A DNA stretch of 64,000 nucleotides from Paenarthrobacter nitroguajacolicus (lineage in GTDB: Bacteria; Actinomycetota; Actinomycetes; Actinomycetales; Micrococcaceae): assembly GCF_007786235.1 (NCBI RefSeq), contig NZ_VNFK01000011.1, forward strand, positions 95,234-159,233. The letters run 5' to 3'. Every line of letters begins with the position of its first letter. The stretch's first letter is position 1. Below, piece after piece: positions 16,294 to 24,203 of this stretch. The position numbers were made by a program, and so were the translations under genes. The notes beneath the pieces were generated by a model, which searched no databases, was not told where the DNA came from, and saw only the letters and a list, made by a program, of their open reading frames with translations.

Positions 16294-17301
16294 ATGAAAA
16301 ACGGAATGTTCGTCTTCGACTGCGTTGTTCACACGCAGGATTTCACCGATCGGCAGATCCGGCCCGGGGGTGACGGCCGGCAGGTTCGCGCGCACCGCAC
16401 CAACCAGGGGCAGTTCAATAAGCTCATGGCCACCAAGGGTCCGGCCGACAAGCCGGACTACTACGATCCTGTGGATGTCGAATGGGCAAACAAGACGCTC
16501 TTTGAGCAGTCCGACACGGACATCGCGATGGTGTGCACGGTGCCGCTCTTTGGCCAATGGCAGAACTCGCTGGGGCCCGCCGAATTGAACTATCAACTGG
16601 CTGCTTCCAACCCGTCCCGTTTTTACTTCACCGGCGGCGTGGACCCCGTGTGGCAAGGGCTGGACTTCGCGCTGGAAGAGATGGAGCGGCAGGTCAAGGA
16701 GTGGGGTGCGGTCAGCTTCAAGTTCTACCAGTACCACGATGAGGAACACCACTGGCGGGCTGATGACAAGGAGATCGCCTACCCGCTGTGGGAAAAGGCA
16801 ATCGAGCTCGGCATCAAGATGGTGCAGTTCCACAAGGGCTATCCCTTGGGCATGCAGCCGGTGGAAGCGTTCCGCCCCAATGACATTCAAATGGCCGCGT
16901 ATGACTTCCCGGAATTGAACTTCGGGATCCACCACCTCGGCGATCCCTACGTCGATGAGCTGGTCAGCATTGCGTCCCGTTTTCCCAACATCTACTTGAT
17001 GCTTCCGCTGTGGCACAACCAGTATTACCTTCAGCCCTACCCGATGCTGCACCGTCTGGGGCAGACCCTGCTCTTCGTCGGAGCGGACAAGCTTTGCTAC
17101 GGATCTGAAGGCTTCCTGTGGCCGCACATGCAGACCTACATCGACACGTGGGCCAACCTCGAAATGCCCGAGGAACTCCAGGACAAGTACGGATACCCGG
17201 AGCTGACTCCGGAGATCAAGGAGCAGGTCTTTGGCTTGAACTTTGCCAAAGGCCTGGGGATTGACCTCGAGGTGAAGAAGAAGGAATTGGGGCTGCTGTG
17301 A
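16294..17301 (+). CDS. Amidohydrolase-2 (ACMSD-like) family protein with altered metal ligands
   Basis: A 335-residue TIM-barrel amidohydrolase of the aminocarboxymuconate-semialdehyde decarboxylase-like group, which includes decarboxylases and hydrolases of aromatic acids and lactones. A GGAGG precedes ATG 16294. The usual N-terminal DxHxH is reduced to FDCVVHTQ (Asp9, Val11, His13). His residues in FHKGYPLG and GIHHLGDPY remain, and the late Asp is replaced by Glu in YGSEGFLW. The metal site is therefore non-canonical, or belongs to a divergent subfamily. It overlaps the NifU-domain gene by 4 bp and is divergent from LysR, so it is probably the first enzyme of that inducible pathway. Confidence 0.75.
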   Translation: MKNGMFVFDCVVHTQDFTDRQIRPGGDGRQVRAHRTNQGQFNKLMATKGPADKPDYYDPVDVEWANKTLFEQSDTDIAMVCTVPLFGQWQNSLGPAELNYQLAASNPSRFYFTGGVDPVWQGLDFALEEMERQVKEWGAVSFKFYQYHDEEHHWRADDKEIAYPLWEKAIELGIKMVQFHKGYPLGMQPVEAFRPNDIQMAAYDFPELNFGIHHLGDPYVDELVSIASRFPNIYLMLPLWHNQYYLQPYPMLHRLGQTLLFVGADKLCYGSEGFLWPHMQTYIDTWANLEMPEELQDKYGYPELTPEIKEQVFGLNFAKGLGIDLEVKKKELGLL

Positions 17302-17702
17302 CGGGTGCAGCCAATCCAGAACCCCGGGAAGAAGACCTTCAAGAGGCCCTGTCCTACATTCGCCCCCTTCTCAAGGGGCACTCGGGTGACCTAACCATCG
17401 CAGCAGTTGAGGACGGTGTGGTGACTGTCGATTTCCATAACGCGTGCCACTCCTGCCCAGCCATATCAGTGACTTTTGCCGGTCTGGTCCGTTCCCGCCT
17501 GATGCAGGTGGACGGCGTAAAAGGTGTCAGGTCTTCGCAGGTCCACGCTTCCCAGAGGGCCTTGGACCGGATTGCTGCCACCCTTGGCAGTTCGGCGCAT
17601 TACCGCCCTGGGCAGCCGGCTGCACGGCCGTCGCTGCCACTTCGGCCCACACAGCCAGCGGCGTGCCAGACGGCGGCCGTGGCCGATGCGGGAAGGTGCT
17701 GA
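17298..17702 (+). CDS. NifU C-terminal-domain (Fe-S scaffold-like) protein
   Basis: A 134-residue protein. Residues about 10-85 match the NifU C-terminal domain: ALSYIRPLLKGHSGDLTIAAV, then the CxxC cluster ligand motif CHSCPAISVTFAGLV and VDGVKGVRSSQ. The last 45 residues are Pro/Ala-rich and probably disordered. NifU C-terminal domains bind or transfer Fe-S clusters as dimers. GTG 17298 overlaps the amidohydrolase stop (GTGA). A lone NifU domain coupled to an amidohydrolase, with no Fe-S assembly genes near, suggests a dedicated partner in this pathway; this is inference. Confidence 0.75.
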   Translation: MTGAANPEPREEDLQEALSYIRPLLKGHSGDLTIAAVEDGVVTVDFHNACHSCPAISVTFAGLVRSRLMQVDGVKGVRSSQVHASQRALDRIAATLGSSAHYRPGQPAARPSLPLRPTQPAACQTAAVADAGRC

Positions 17703-17703
17703 C

Positions 17704-18480
17704 GTGAACCCTTCCGAGCTCTCGTTCAGACTCGACGGCGGCGTCACCATGGTGACGGGCGGGGCGTCCGGCATTGGTAGTGCCATTGCCACGGCGTTGG
17801 CGGAAATGGGCAGCCACGTCGCCGTGGTGGACCTGCCGTCCAGTGATGCTTCGGCAACGTTGGAGGCCATCAGGGCGGCCGGAAGGAACGCTGAGTTCAT
17901 TCCGGCTGATGTGACCAAGCCTGAACAGATGCAGGCTGCCGTGGAAAGGGTGGAAAGTTCGTTGGGTCCGCTCACGGCAGCGGTGAACTCGGCCGGAATT
18001 GCCCATGCCGTTGCGGCAGAAGACATGACCCTGGAGCAGTTCGAGCGCGTGTTCCAGATCAACGTCACCGGAGTGTTCCTGAGCTGCCAGGCGCAGGCCC
18101 GAGCCATGAAGCGCAACGGTGGGGGCGCGATCGTGAATTTGGCATCCATCTCCGGAATCGTCTCCCACCGGGAAATGCTCCAATCGCACTACAACAGTTC
18201 CAAGGCCGCCGTAGCGCACCTTTCAAAGTCGTTGGCGACAGAGTGGGCTCCCTACGGTATCCGGGTCAATTCCATTTCTCCCGGCTTTACCAGAACACCT
18301 ATGAATGACCGTGCGGAAGTGGCAAGCATCCTGGACGAGGCCGTCACCCGGAACACGCCTTTGGGGCGTCCGGCCGAGCCGCTTGAAATGGCAGGGCCCG
18401 CGGTGTTCCTGCTGTCGTCTGCAGCCAGCTTCTGCACTGGCGCGGACCTCGTGGTGGATGGTGGCTTTACCGCCTGGTAG
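17704..18480 (+). CDS. SDR-family NAD(P)-dependent oxidoreductase
   Basis: A 258-residue classical SDR. TGGASGIG lies near residue 18, the substrate side shows NSAGIA and NLASISGIV, the catalytic motif is YNSSK, and the C terminus is GADLVVDGGFTAW. The frame is open well upstream across the NifU gene, but GTG 17704, one base after the NifU stop, gives the standard fold start. It forms a three-gene unit with the amidohydrolase and NifU-domain protein. It would interconvert an alcohol and a ketone intermediate. Confidence 0.88.
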   Translation: MNPSELSFRLDGGVTMVTGGASGIGSAIATALAEMGSHVAVVDLPSSDASATLEAIRAAGRNAEFIPADVTKPEQMQAAVERVESSLGPLTAAVNSAGIAHAVAAEDMTLEQFERVFQINVTGVFLSCQAQARAMKRNGGGAIVNLASISGIVSHREMLQSHYNSSKAAVAHLSKSLATEWAPYGIRVNSISPGFTRTPMNDRAEVASILDEAVTRNTPLGRPAEPLEMAGPAVFLLSSAASFCTGADLVVDGGFTAW

Positions 18481-18502
18481 GACGCAACTCGCTGCCTCCC
18501 GC

Positions 18503-18519
18503 GATAACCCAGGGTTATC
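18503..18519. promoter_or_regulatory. Perfect 17-bp palindrome upstream of the ABC transporter
   Basis: GATAACCC-A-GGGTTATC is a perfect 8+1+8 dyad about 185 bp upstream of the solute-binding-protein start and 22 bp after the SDR stop. It has no U tract, so an operator is more likely than a terminator. The bound protein is unknown. Confidence 0.5.
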
Positions 18520-18705
18520 AGCTGCGAAGAATCTTTGACTTGGACTTATCGTGACGGTCCTCACAGACTTGAAATAGCTTCGCAGGTGCCCGGTCGAGGG
18601 CCGGCAAGCGGAAAGCCCCGCTACCCCGAGAGTGCGAAGAGCTTCACATCCCCAACCCTCATCACACCGTCGAGATTTTCTTACAGAGAGGTAAGGCCCA
18701 TCGTG

Positions 18706-19734
18706 ATGAACGAATCAAGCCGTACAACGCAAACGGACCCTGTTCAGGCAGGCCGTCAAAGGAAGCTGCGCCGCCCCACGGGAGTTGCTCTGGCGATGCT
18801 CGCCACGGCTGCCCTGGCGCTGACTGGTTGCAGCGCGGACGGAGCCGCCAACGCAGGCGGTTCGGGCAAAAAGACCATCGGCGTATCGATGCCTGAGTTT
18901 CACTCATTGTTTTACGTAGCCGCCGTTGATGGCATGAAGAAGGCCGCTGCCGACGAAGGCTATGAACTCGTCATCCTGAATGCAAACGGCAATTCCTCGC
19001 AGCAGGTCAACCAGGTTCAGAACCTGGTGACCCAGCAAGTCGGGGCAGTCATTTTCGCCATGCAGGATGCGACGGCCGGTGCGGCCGGTGTTGCGGAGGC
19101 CAAGGGGGCAAACATCCCCGTTATTGCCATTGACCAGCGGCCCCAGGGCGACGTAACAACCTTCATTGGCAGCGACAGCATCAAGGCTTCCACGGAACTC
19201 TGCGACTACCTGGCCAAGCAGATGGGCGGCAAGGGAAACCTGGCCATCATCAAGGGCGTGCTTGGTTCCTCCACAGAGATTGAGCGCTCCAAAGGATGCG
19301 GAAGCATTCTGGAAAAGAATCCGGACATCAAGGTGGTCTCCACCACCAACGCCGACTGGGACGAGAACAAGGCCTACAACGTGGCCCAGGATGTCCTGAC
19401 GGCCAACCCTGACCTGCAGGCAATCTTTGCCCAAAATGACGGAATGGCCCTTGGTGCGGCGAAGGCAGCAGCGCAGGCCGGCCGCTCCAACCTCAAGATC
19501 GTCAGCGTTGACGGCTTCCCTCAGGTCTATGACGCCATCGAGGCCGGGCAGGTTCTGGCCACGATGTCCCAGGAACCCTTCCAAATGGGCGAGTTGGCCG
19601 TTCGCACCGCCATTGAAGCGATGAAGGGCGATGCTGCCTCCATTGAAAAGGAGCAACTGCAGCCAACCGTCCTGGTGACAAAAGAGAACCTCGAAGAGGC
19701 TCGTTCCGCCGGATACTACGGCCCCGCGAAATAG
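18706..19734 (+). CDS. Sugar ABC transporter substrate-binding lipoprotein (CUT2, RbsB-like)
   Basis: A 342-residue periplasmic-binding-protein-type lipoprotein. Positively charged residues 18-24 precede a hydrophobic stretch, and the lipobox LALTGC places the lipidated Cys at 42. The mature domain has the ribose/LacI-type fold (IGVSMPEFHSLFYVAAVDGM, VIAIDQRPQGDVTTFIGSDS, AIFAQNDGMALGAAKA). ATG 18706 follows AGAGAGGTAAGG; GTG 18703 is equally possible. With the ATPase and permease downstream it forms a complete CUT2 importer, a class used for pentoses, polyols, inositol, branched sugars and autoinducer-2. Confidence 0.9.
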   Translation: MNESSRTTQTDPVQAGRQRKLRRPTGVALAMLATAALALTGCSADGAANAGGSGKKTIGVSMPEFHSLFYVAAVDGMKKAAADEGYELVILNANGNSSQQVNQVQNLVTQQVGAVIFAMQDATAGAAGVAEAKGANIPVIAIDQRPQGDVTTFIGSDSIKASTELCDYLAKQMGGKGNLAIIKGVLGSSTEIERSKGCGSILEKNPDIKVVSTTNADWDENKAYNVAQDVLTANPDLQAIFAQNDGMALGAAKAAAQAGRSNLKIVSVDGFPQVYDAIEAGQVLATMSQEPFQMGELAVRTAIEAMKGDAASIEKEQLQPTVLVTKENLEEARSAGYYGPAK

Positions 19735-19797
19735 CACGGAGCCGGCCTGCCCTGTACCGGGCAGGCCGGCACTTCCCCCGAACCAAGAAGGAAATCC

Positions 19798-21327
19798 ATG
19801 TCAATCCTGAGCACGGGACCGGCACCCCTCAACGGAGGAACGCTGACCGAGGAGCCCAACGCCCTCAAAGGAATAGGCCTCACCAAACAGTACGGCGGCA
19901 ACACAGTTCTGCACGGAGTGGACATCACGCTGAAGGCGGGAACGGTCCTGGGATTCATCGGTGAGAATGGCGCTGGAAAGTCCACCCTGAGCTCCATCCT
20001 GGCGGGTATCAAATCTCCGGATGCCGGCGAAATGTGGCTGAACGGAACTCCCTACGCTCCCACCGGTCCAGCCTCGGCGTTGAACAGTGGGGTTGCCATC
20101 ATCCACCAGGAAATCAAGATGGTGCCGCGGCTCAGCGTCGCTGAGAACATGTTCCTGGGACGGTGGCCGAAAAAGCGGGGCCGCGTGGATACAGCATCCA
20201 TGGCCGAGCAGGCTGAATCGGCGTTGGCCGTTCTGGGAGCCAAAATAGACCCACGCCGGGCCGTCGCCGGGTTGTCCATGGCGGCCCAACAGGAGATAGA
20301 GATCGCCAAGGCAATTCTTCGCGATCCGTCCTACGTGATCTTCGACGAGCCGTCCGCCTCTCTGGGGCAGGAGGAGACCGAGAAGGTCCTTGATCAAATC
20401 CGGATCCTCCGTGACCGGGGCGCAGGCGTGATCTATATCAGTCACCGCCTGGACGAAATCTCCGCGATTGCCGATGAAATACTCTGCCTCCGGGATGGTC
20501 GCCGTGCGATGGCGTGGGACACCGGAAGGGTCACCAAGGACCAGATGATTCACGCCATGGTGGGGAGGGAATTCGTTTACGCCCATCAGGAACCGGAACC
20601 AGCCCAAGAGGACGTGGTGCTGGAAGTGGACGGCCTGACCCGTCAGGGAGTCTTCAGCGATGTTTCCTTCTCGGTCCGCAAGGGGGAGATCCTGGGGATG
20701 TCCGGCTTGGTCGGTGCGGGTCGCACGGAAGTTGTGAGGACCCTCGCCGGAGCCGACCGGGCGGATGCCGGAAAGGTGACGGTCGAAGGTAAGGCCGTTG
20801 AGATCCGCAATGTTGCAGGTGCCATACGCGAAGGCATTTTCATGGTCCCTGAAGACCGCAAAGGCCAGGGGTTGAACCTTGGCAGGAGCGGGGGAGAGAA
20901 CATGGTCCTGCCGTGGGAAAACACCCTGACCCCCAGCGGCTTCGTCACCAACAGGACCGTGAAGCGCGTCGAGCGCGAGCAAGCCCTTGAACTGGACATT
21001 CGGGGCAATCTGAGCATCCCGGTCCTGTTCCTGTCCGGAGGAAACCAGCAAAAGGTCCTGCTGGCCAAATGGCTGGTCCGGAAACCGAAAGTGCTCATCC
21101 TTGATGAACCCACTCGTGGCGTGGATGTCGGTGCCAAGGCAGCCATCTACGAGATCGTCAGGAAGCTGGCAGCTGAAGGGGTAGCGATCATCGTTGTCTC
21201 TTCCGAACTTGAAGAGGTCCTGGGCCTTTCCCATCGCGTACTTGTCATGGCAGGGGGAAGGCAGCGCGGCATTCTGAGCCGGGACGAAGCCCTTCCAGAC
21301 CGTGTCATGGAACTCTCAGTGCCGTAG
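19798..21327 (+). CDS. Sugar ABC transporter ATP-binding protein (RbsA-like, two ABC domains)
   Basis: A 509-residue tandem ATPase. The first domain has Walker A GENGAGKST (about 56-64), YVIFDEPSASL and a degenerate signature LSMAAQQEIEIAKA. The second domain has the usual RbsA degenerate Walker A (GLVGAGRTEVVRTLAG) but a good signature LSGGNQQKVLLAKWL and LILDEPTRGVDVG. This asymmetry is normal for CUT2 ATPases. It drives import through the following permease. It starts 63 bases after the binding protein. Confidence 0.92.
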   Translation: MSILSTGPAPLNGGTLTEEPNALKGIGLTKQYGGNTVLHGVDITLKAGTVLGFIGENGAGKSTLSSILAGIKSPDAGEMWLNGTPYAPTGPASALNSGVAIIHQEIKMVPRLSVAENMFLGRWPKKRGRVDTASMAEQAESALAVLGAKIDPRRAVAGLSMAAQQEIEIAKAILRDPSYVIFDEPSASLGQEETEKVLDQIRILRDRGAGVIYISHRLDEISAIADEILCLRDGRRAMAWDTGRVTKDQMIHAMVGREFVYAHQEPEPAQEDVVLEVDGLTRQGVFSDVSFSVRKGEILGMSGLVGAGRTEVVRTLAGADRADAGKVTVEGKAVEIRNVAGAIREGIFMVPEDRKGQGLNLGRSGGENMVLPWENTLTPSGFVTNRTVKRVEREQALELDIRGNLSIPVLFLSGGNQQKVLLAKWLVRKPKVLILDEPTRGVDVGAKAAIYEIVRKLAAEGVAIIVVSSELEEVLGLSHRVLVMAGGRQRGILSRDEALPDRVMELSVP

Positions 21328-21363
21328 CGCACTTCATGCCCTTCACGACAGAAAGTTAAGATA

Positions 21364-22398
21364 GTGCCCACAACAAATACCATCGGCGCCAAGGCCGAGC
21401 CAGGCGCCCGGCATAACACCGGCTCAGGCATCGGCCCCGAGCCATTGCAAGCAAGGATCAAGCAGCTCGCCAAGAGTGTCCCGGGCCCCGTGATCGGCCT
21501 GGTGGTCATTTGCATCGCGATGTCGCTGCTCTCGCCGTACTTCCTCACTCCGAACAACCTCATTAACGTCCTCAGCCAGGTTTCCTACATCGGGATGATG
21601 GCCGTGGGGGCCGCGTTGGTCATCATCCTCGGTGGAATAGACCTTTCTGTGGGTTCCACCATGGCGTTGTCATTCATGGCTACGGCGTTCCTCTATAAGG
21701 AAATCGGCTTGCCGTTTTGGCTCGCCATGGTTTGCGGGCTCATTCTGGGTGCCTTCATCGGACTGGTGAACGGGCTCCTGGTGACTTTCGGGCATGTCCA
21801 GCCATTTATCGCGACGCTGGCAACCATGTTCGCCGGTGCGGGGCTGGCTCTGTACATCACCAATGGAAACCCGGTGGTCGGCTTCCCTGATTGGTTCCTC
21901 GGCCTGTCCCGTACGCGACTGCTGGGAATCCCGTTGCAGGTCTACCTCATGCTCCTGGTCTTCATTCTTGCCGCTCTGTGGTTGCGGTACCGGCCCTCCG
22001 GCCGCCAGCTCTACGCCATTGGCGGCAACGAGGAAGTAGCCCGCCTGTCAGGTATCAGCGTCCGGCTTGCCCAGGCACGCGTCTACGTCATTGCCGGGTT
22101 CCTGGCGGCCCTCGCCGGTCTGGCAGTCGGAGCCCGGTTGGATTCGGCGCAGCCAACTGCGGGAAGTGCCTCCGATCTGTTGAGCGTGATCGCCGCAGTT
22201 GTTATTGGCGGGGCCAGCTTGTCCGGCGGTGTGGGTTCCATGTTCAGTACGTTCATTGGCCTTCTGATTATCGGCGTCCTCAACAACGGGCTTACCCTGC
22301 TGAACGTGTCGCCGAATCTCCAACCGGTGGTGATCGGCGTCGTGATTGTGCTGGCGGTCATCAGCGACCGTGGCAACCTTCCGCTGAAACGAACATGA
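21364..22398 (+). CDS. Sugar ABC transporter permease (RbsC-like)
   Basis: A 344-residue integral membrane protein of the ribose/xylose permease family with about 8-10 hydrophobic segments. The family hallmarks are MAVGAALVIILGGIDLSVGS (near 80), AIGGNEEVARLSGI and VIGGASLSGGVGS. GTG 21364 is preceded by AGAAAG. It forms the membrane channel of the importer with the two genes before it, and the operon ends at the strong hairpin 22415-22451. Confidence 0.92.
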   Translation: MPTTNTIGAKAEPGARHNTGSGIGPEPLQARIKQLAKSVPGPVIGLVVICIAMSLLSPYFLTPNNLINVLSQVSYIGMMAVGAALVIILGGIDLSVGSTMALSFMATAFLYKEIGLPFWLAMVCGLILGAFIGLVNGLLVTFGHVQPFIATLATMFAGAGLALYITNGNPVVGFPDWFLGLSRTRLLGIPLQVYLMLLVFILAALWLRYRPSGRQLYAIGGNEEVARLSGISVRLAQARVYVIAGFLAALAGLAVGARLDSAQPTAGSASDLLSVIAAVVIGGASLSGGVGSMFSTFIGLLIIGVLNNGLTLLNVSPNLQPVVIGVVIVLAVISDRGNLPLKRT

Positions 22399-22414
22399 CT
22401 CCACTTCCAACAAG

Positions 22415-22451
22415 CGAACGCTCCCTCCACGAATTGTGGAGGGAGCGTTCG
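22415..22451 (+). terminator. Strong rho-independent terminator after the CUT2 transporter
   Basis: CGAACGCTCCCTCCAC and GTGGAGGGAGCGTTCG pair perfectly around GAATT and are followed by TTTTTG. The next gene comes from the opposite strand, so this ends the transporter transcript. Confidence 0.9.
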
Positions 22452-22472
22452 TTTTTGTCAGGTGGGGTTTGT

Positions 22473-23258
22473 TCAGAGTTCGTGGGGATTGGGCTGCCCG
22501 TTCCAAGCAGTGACTCCGCCGTCAGCGGTCAGGATGTGTCCGTTGATATAAGAGGCGTCGGCTGAGGCGAGGAAGGTGAACGCAGGGGCAATCTCCTCCG
22601 GGACGGCAATGCGGCCCAACGGGATGGAACGTCCAAAGGCTTCTTTGAGGCCGGCGGTGGTATCCAGGTTCTTCTGCAGCAGCGGCGTCAGTACAGGTCC
22701 GGGAGCCACGGCGTTGCAGCGCACACCCCGCTGGGCGTAGTCCACCGCGACGCTGCGGGTGAAGTTGATGACCGCACCCTTCGAGGCGTCGTAGGCGGCA
22801 TAGCTGTAGTCAGCGCCGATACCTGAGACGCTCGCAGTATTAACGATGTTGCCTTGGGAGCGGATCAGGTGGGGAAGTGCGGCCCGTGTTGCGTAAAACA
22901 GGCCATCCACGTTGACCTTCATGACGGTCCGCCAGAGCTCGTTCGAGGTGGTTGCCGCCGGGCCCGTCGGGGCGATGCCGGCATTGTTGACCAGTACATC
23001 CAGCGTGCCAAGTTCTTCCACACTCTCGTTAATGACGGCGGCGATGGCGTCCGGATCGCTGACGTCGGCCACCTTGAGTGTCATTTGCGCCGATAGGACA
23101 GAGTTTCGCTCCCGAAACCGTTCCATCGGTTCTGCGCTGAGGTCCAAACCGACGACGTTGGCCCCTTCAAGGAGGAACCTCTTGAAGACGGCAGCCCCCA
23201 GTCCAGACCCGGCCCCCGTGACGATGACTGTTTTTCCGAGGAATCGATTCTGATCCAT
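22473..23258 (-). CDS. SDR-family NAD(P)-dependent oxidoreductase under the shared operator
   Basis: A 261-residue classical SDR with TGAGSGLGAAVF (about 15-26), NNAGIAPTG, the catalytic YDASK (YAAYDASKGAVINF) and HILTADGGVTAW at the end. It is a candidate dehydrogenase for the sugar or polyol brought in by the adjacent importer. Its promoter, read on the minus strand as CGGACA, 17 bp, TAATAA (23352-23324), matches those of the aldehyde dehydrogenase and transketolase operons. This ties it to the same regulon although it lies 16-18 kb away. It is divergent from another SDR gene. Confidence 0.88.
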   Translation of the reverse strand: MDQNRFLGKTVIVTGAGSGLGAAVFKRFLLEGANVVGLDLSAEPMERFRERNSVLSAQMTLKVADVSDPDAIAAVINESVEELGTLDVLVNNAGIAPTGPAATTSNELWRTVMKVNVDGLFYATRAALPHLIRSQGNIVNTASVSGIGADYSYAAYDASKGAVINFTRSVAVDYAQRGVRCNAVAPGPVLTPLLQKNLDTTAGLKEAFGRSIPLGRIAVPEEIAPAFTFLASADASYINGHILTADGGVTAWNGQPNPHEL

Positions 23259-23323
23259 TTGCTACTCCATATTTTTCACGTGGCTTCGCACCACAGCGGG
23301 ACAAAGGCGAGAAAGAATGTCAA

Positions 23324-23353
23324 TTATTATCGCCAAGCAGACATTATGTCCGT
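23324..23353 (-). promoter_or_regulatory. Promoter/operator of the SDR gene (site C)
   Basis: On the minus strand CGGACA (23352-23347), a 17-bp spacer containing TGTCTGCTTGGCGA, and TAATAA (23329-23324). The layout equals sites A and B; the palindrome reads CGGACA-N3-TGTCTGC. It also lies about 55 bp upstream of the divergent SDR start, so it may control both genes. Confidence 0.7.
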
Positions 23354-23408
23354 ACTATAAGAACAGGCTACTTGACTAGTGGTTCGTTTCGAAGGGGTTG
23401 CGCTAAAA

Positions 23409-24203
23409 ATGAAGATTGATCTCACTGGCAAGACAGCTTTGGTCACGGGTTCATCCCAGGGCATCGGCCTGGCCATCGCCACGGCGCTGGCCACGTCGGG
23501 AGCCGATGTGGTGCTTAGCGGCAGGAGCCGTGACTCGCTGGATGACGCCGCCTCTGCTGTTTCGGAGGCCGCCGGAGTCCGCAAGCCCCGGACTGTGGCA
23601 GCGGATCTGGGTACCAAACAGGGAATTGCGGATCTGCTGGGGGAAGTGGCCGGCATCGACATCTTGGTCAACAACCTTGGTATTTACGAGTCCAAGGACG
23701 CCATGGACATCACCGACGACGACTGGCAGGACTACCTGGATGTCAACTTGCTCTCCGCTGTTCGGTTGACGCGGGCCCTTCTCCCCGCCATGATGCAGCA
23801 GAAGTGGGGCAGGGTCCTGTACCTCGCCAGCGATGCCGCCATCGCCGTGCCCCACGACATGCTGCACTATGGTGTGTCGAAGACCGCCTTGGTTGCGGCG
23901 GCCAGGGGCTATGCCAAGGTGGCTGCAGGATCCGGCGTGACGGTCAACTCGGTAATAGCCGGGCCCACCAGGACCGACGGCGCCGTCCGCTTCATCAGGA
24001 GCAAGTTTGGCCCGGTCATGCCGTGGGAGGAAGCCGAGGGCAAATTCATGTCCACTGAACGCTCCGCCTCCCTGATCAAGCGGCTCATCGACCCGGCCGA
24101 GATCGCCAACATGGTGGTCTACCTCAGTTCTCCCCAGGCCTCGGCCACCACTGGCGGCGCTCTGAGGGTCGACGGCGGTTACGTCGACTCGATCTTTCCC
24201 TAG
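23409..24203 (+). CDS. SDR-family NAD(P)-dependent oxidoreductase
   Basis: A 264-residue SDR with TGSSQGIGLAIA (about 12-23), VNNLGIYES, the catalytic YGVSK (LHYGVSKTALVAA) and a GGALRVDGGYVDS end. The VNNLG variant and the C-terminal insert PVMPWEEAEGKFM resemble glucose/3-oxoacyl-type SDRs; the substrate is open. An earlier GTG at 23379 is in frame, but ATG 23409 follows GAAGGGG and begins MKIDLTGKTALVTG, the standard start. It shares its stop codon region with the convergent monooxygenase through a CTAG palindrome. Confidence 0.87.
   Translation: MKIDLTGKTALVTGSSQGIGLAIATALATSGADVVLSGRSRDSLDDAASAVSEAAGVRKPRTVAADLGTKQGIADLLGEVAGIDILVNNLGIYESKDAMDITDDDWQDYLDVNLLSAVRLTRALLPAMMQQKWGRVLYLASDAAIAVPHDMLHYGVSKTALVAAARGYAKVAAGSGVTVNSVIAGPTRTDGAVRFIRSKFGPVMPWEEAEGKFMSTERSASLIKRLIDPAEIANMVVYLSSPQASATTGGALRVDGGYVDSIFP

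Noticed and set aside
22415..22451. Operator for the divergent-looking SDR region
   Set aside because: The dyad is followed by a T run right after the permease stop, so a terminator is the better explanation.
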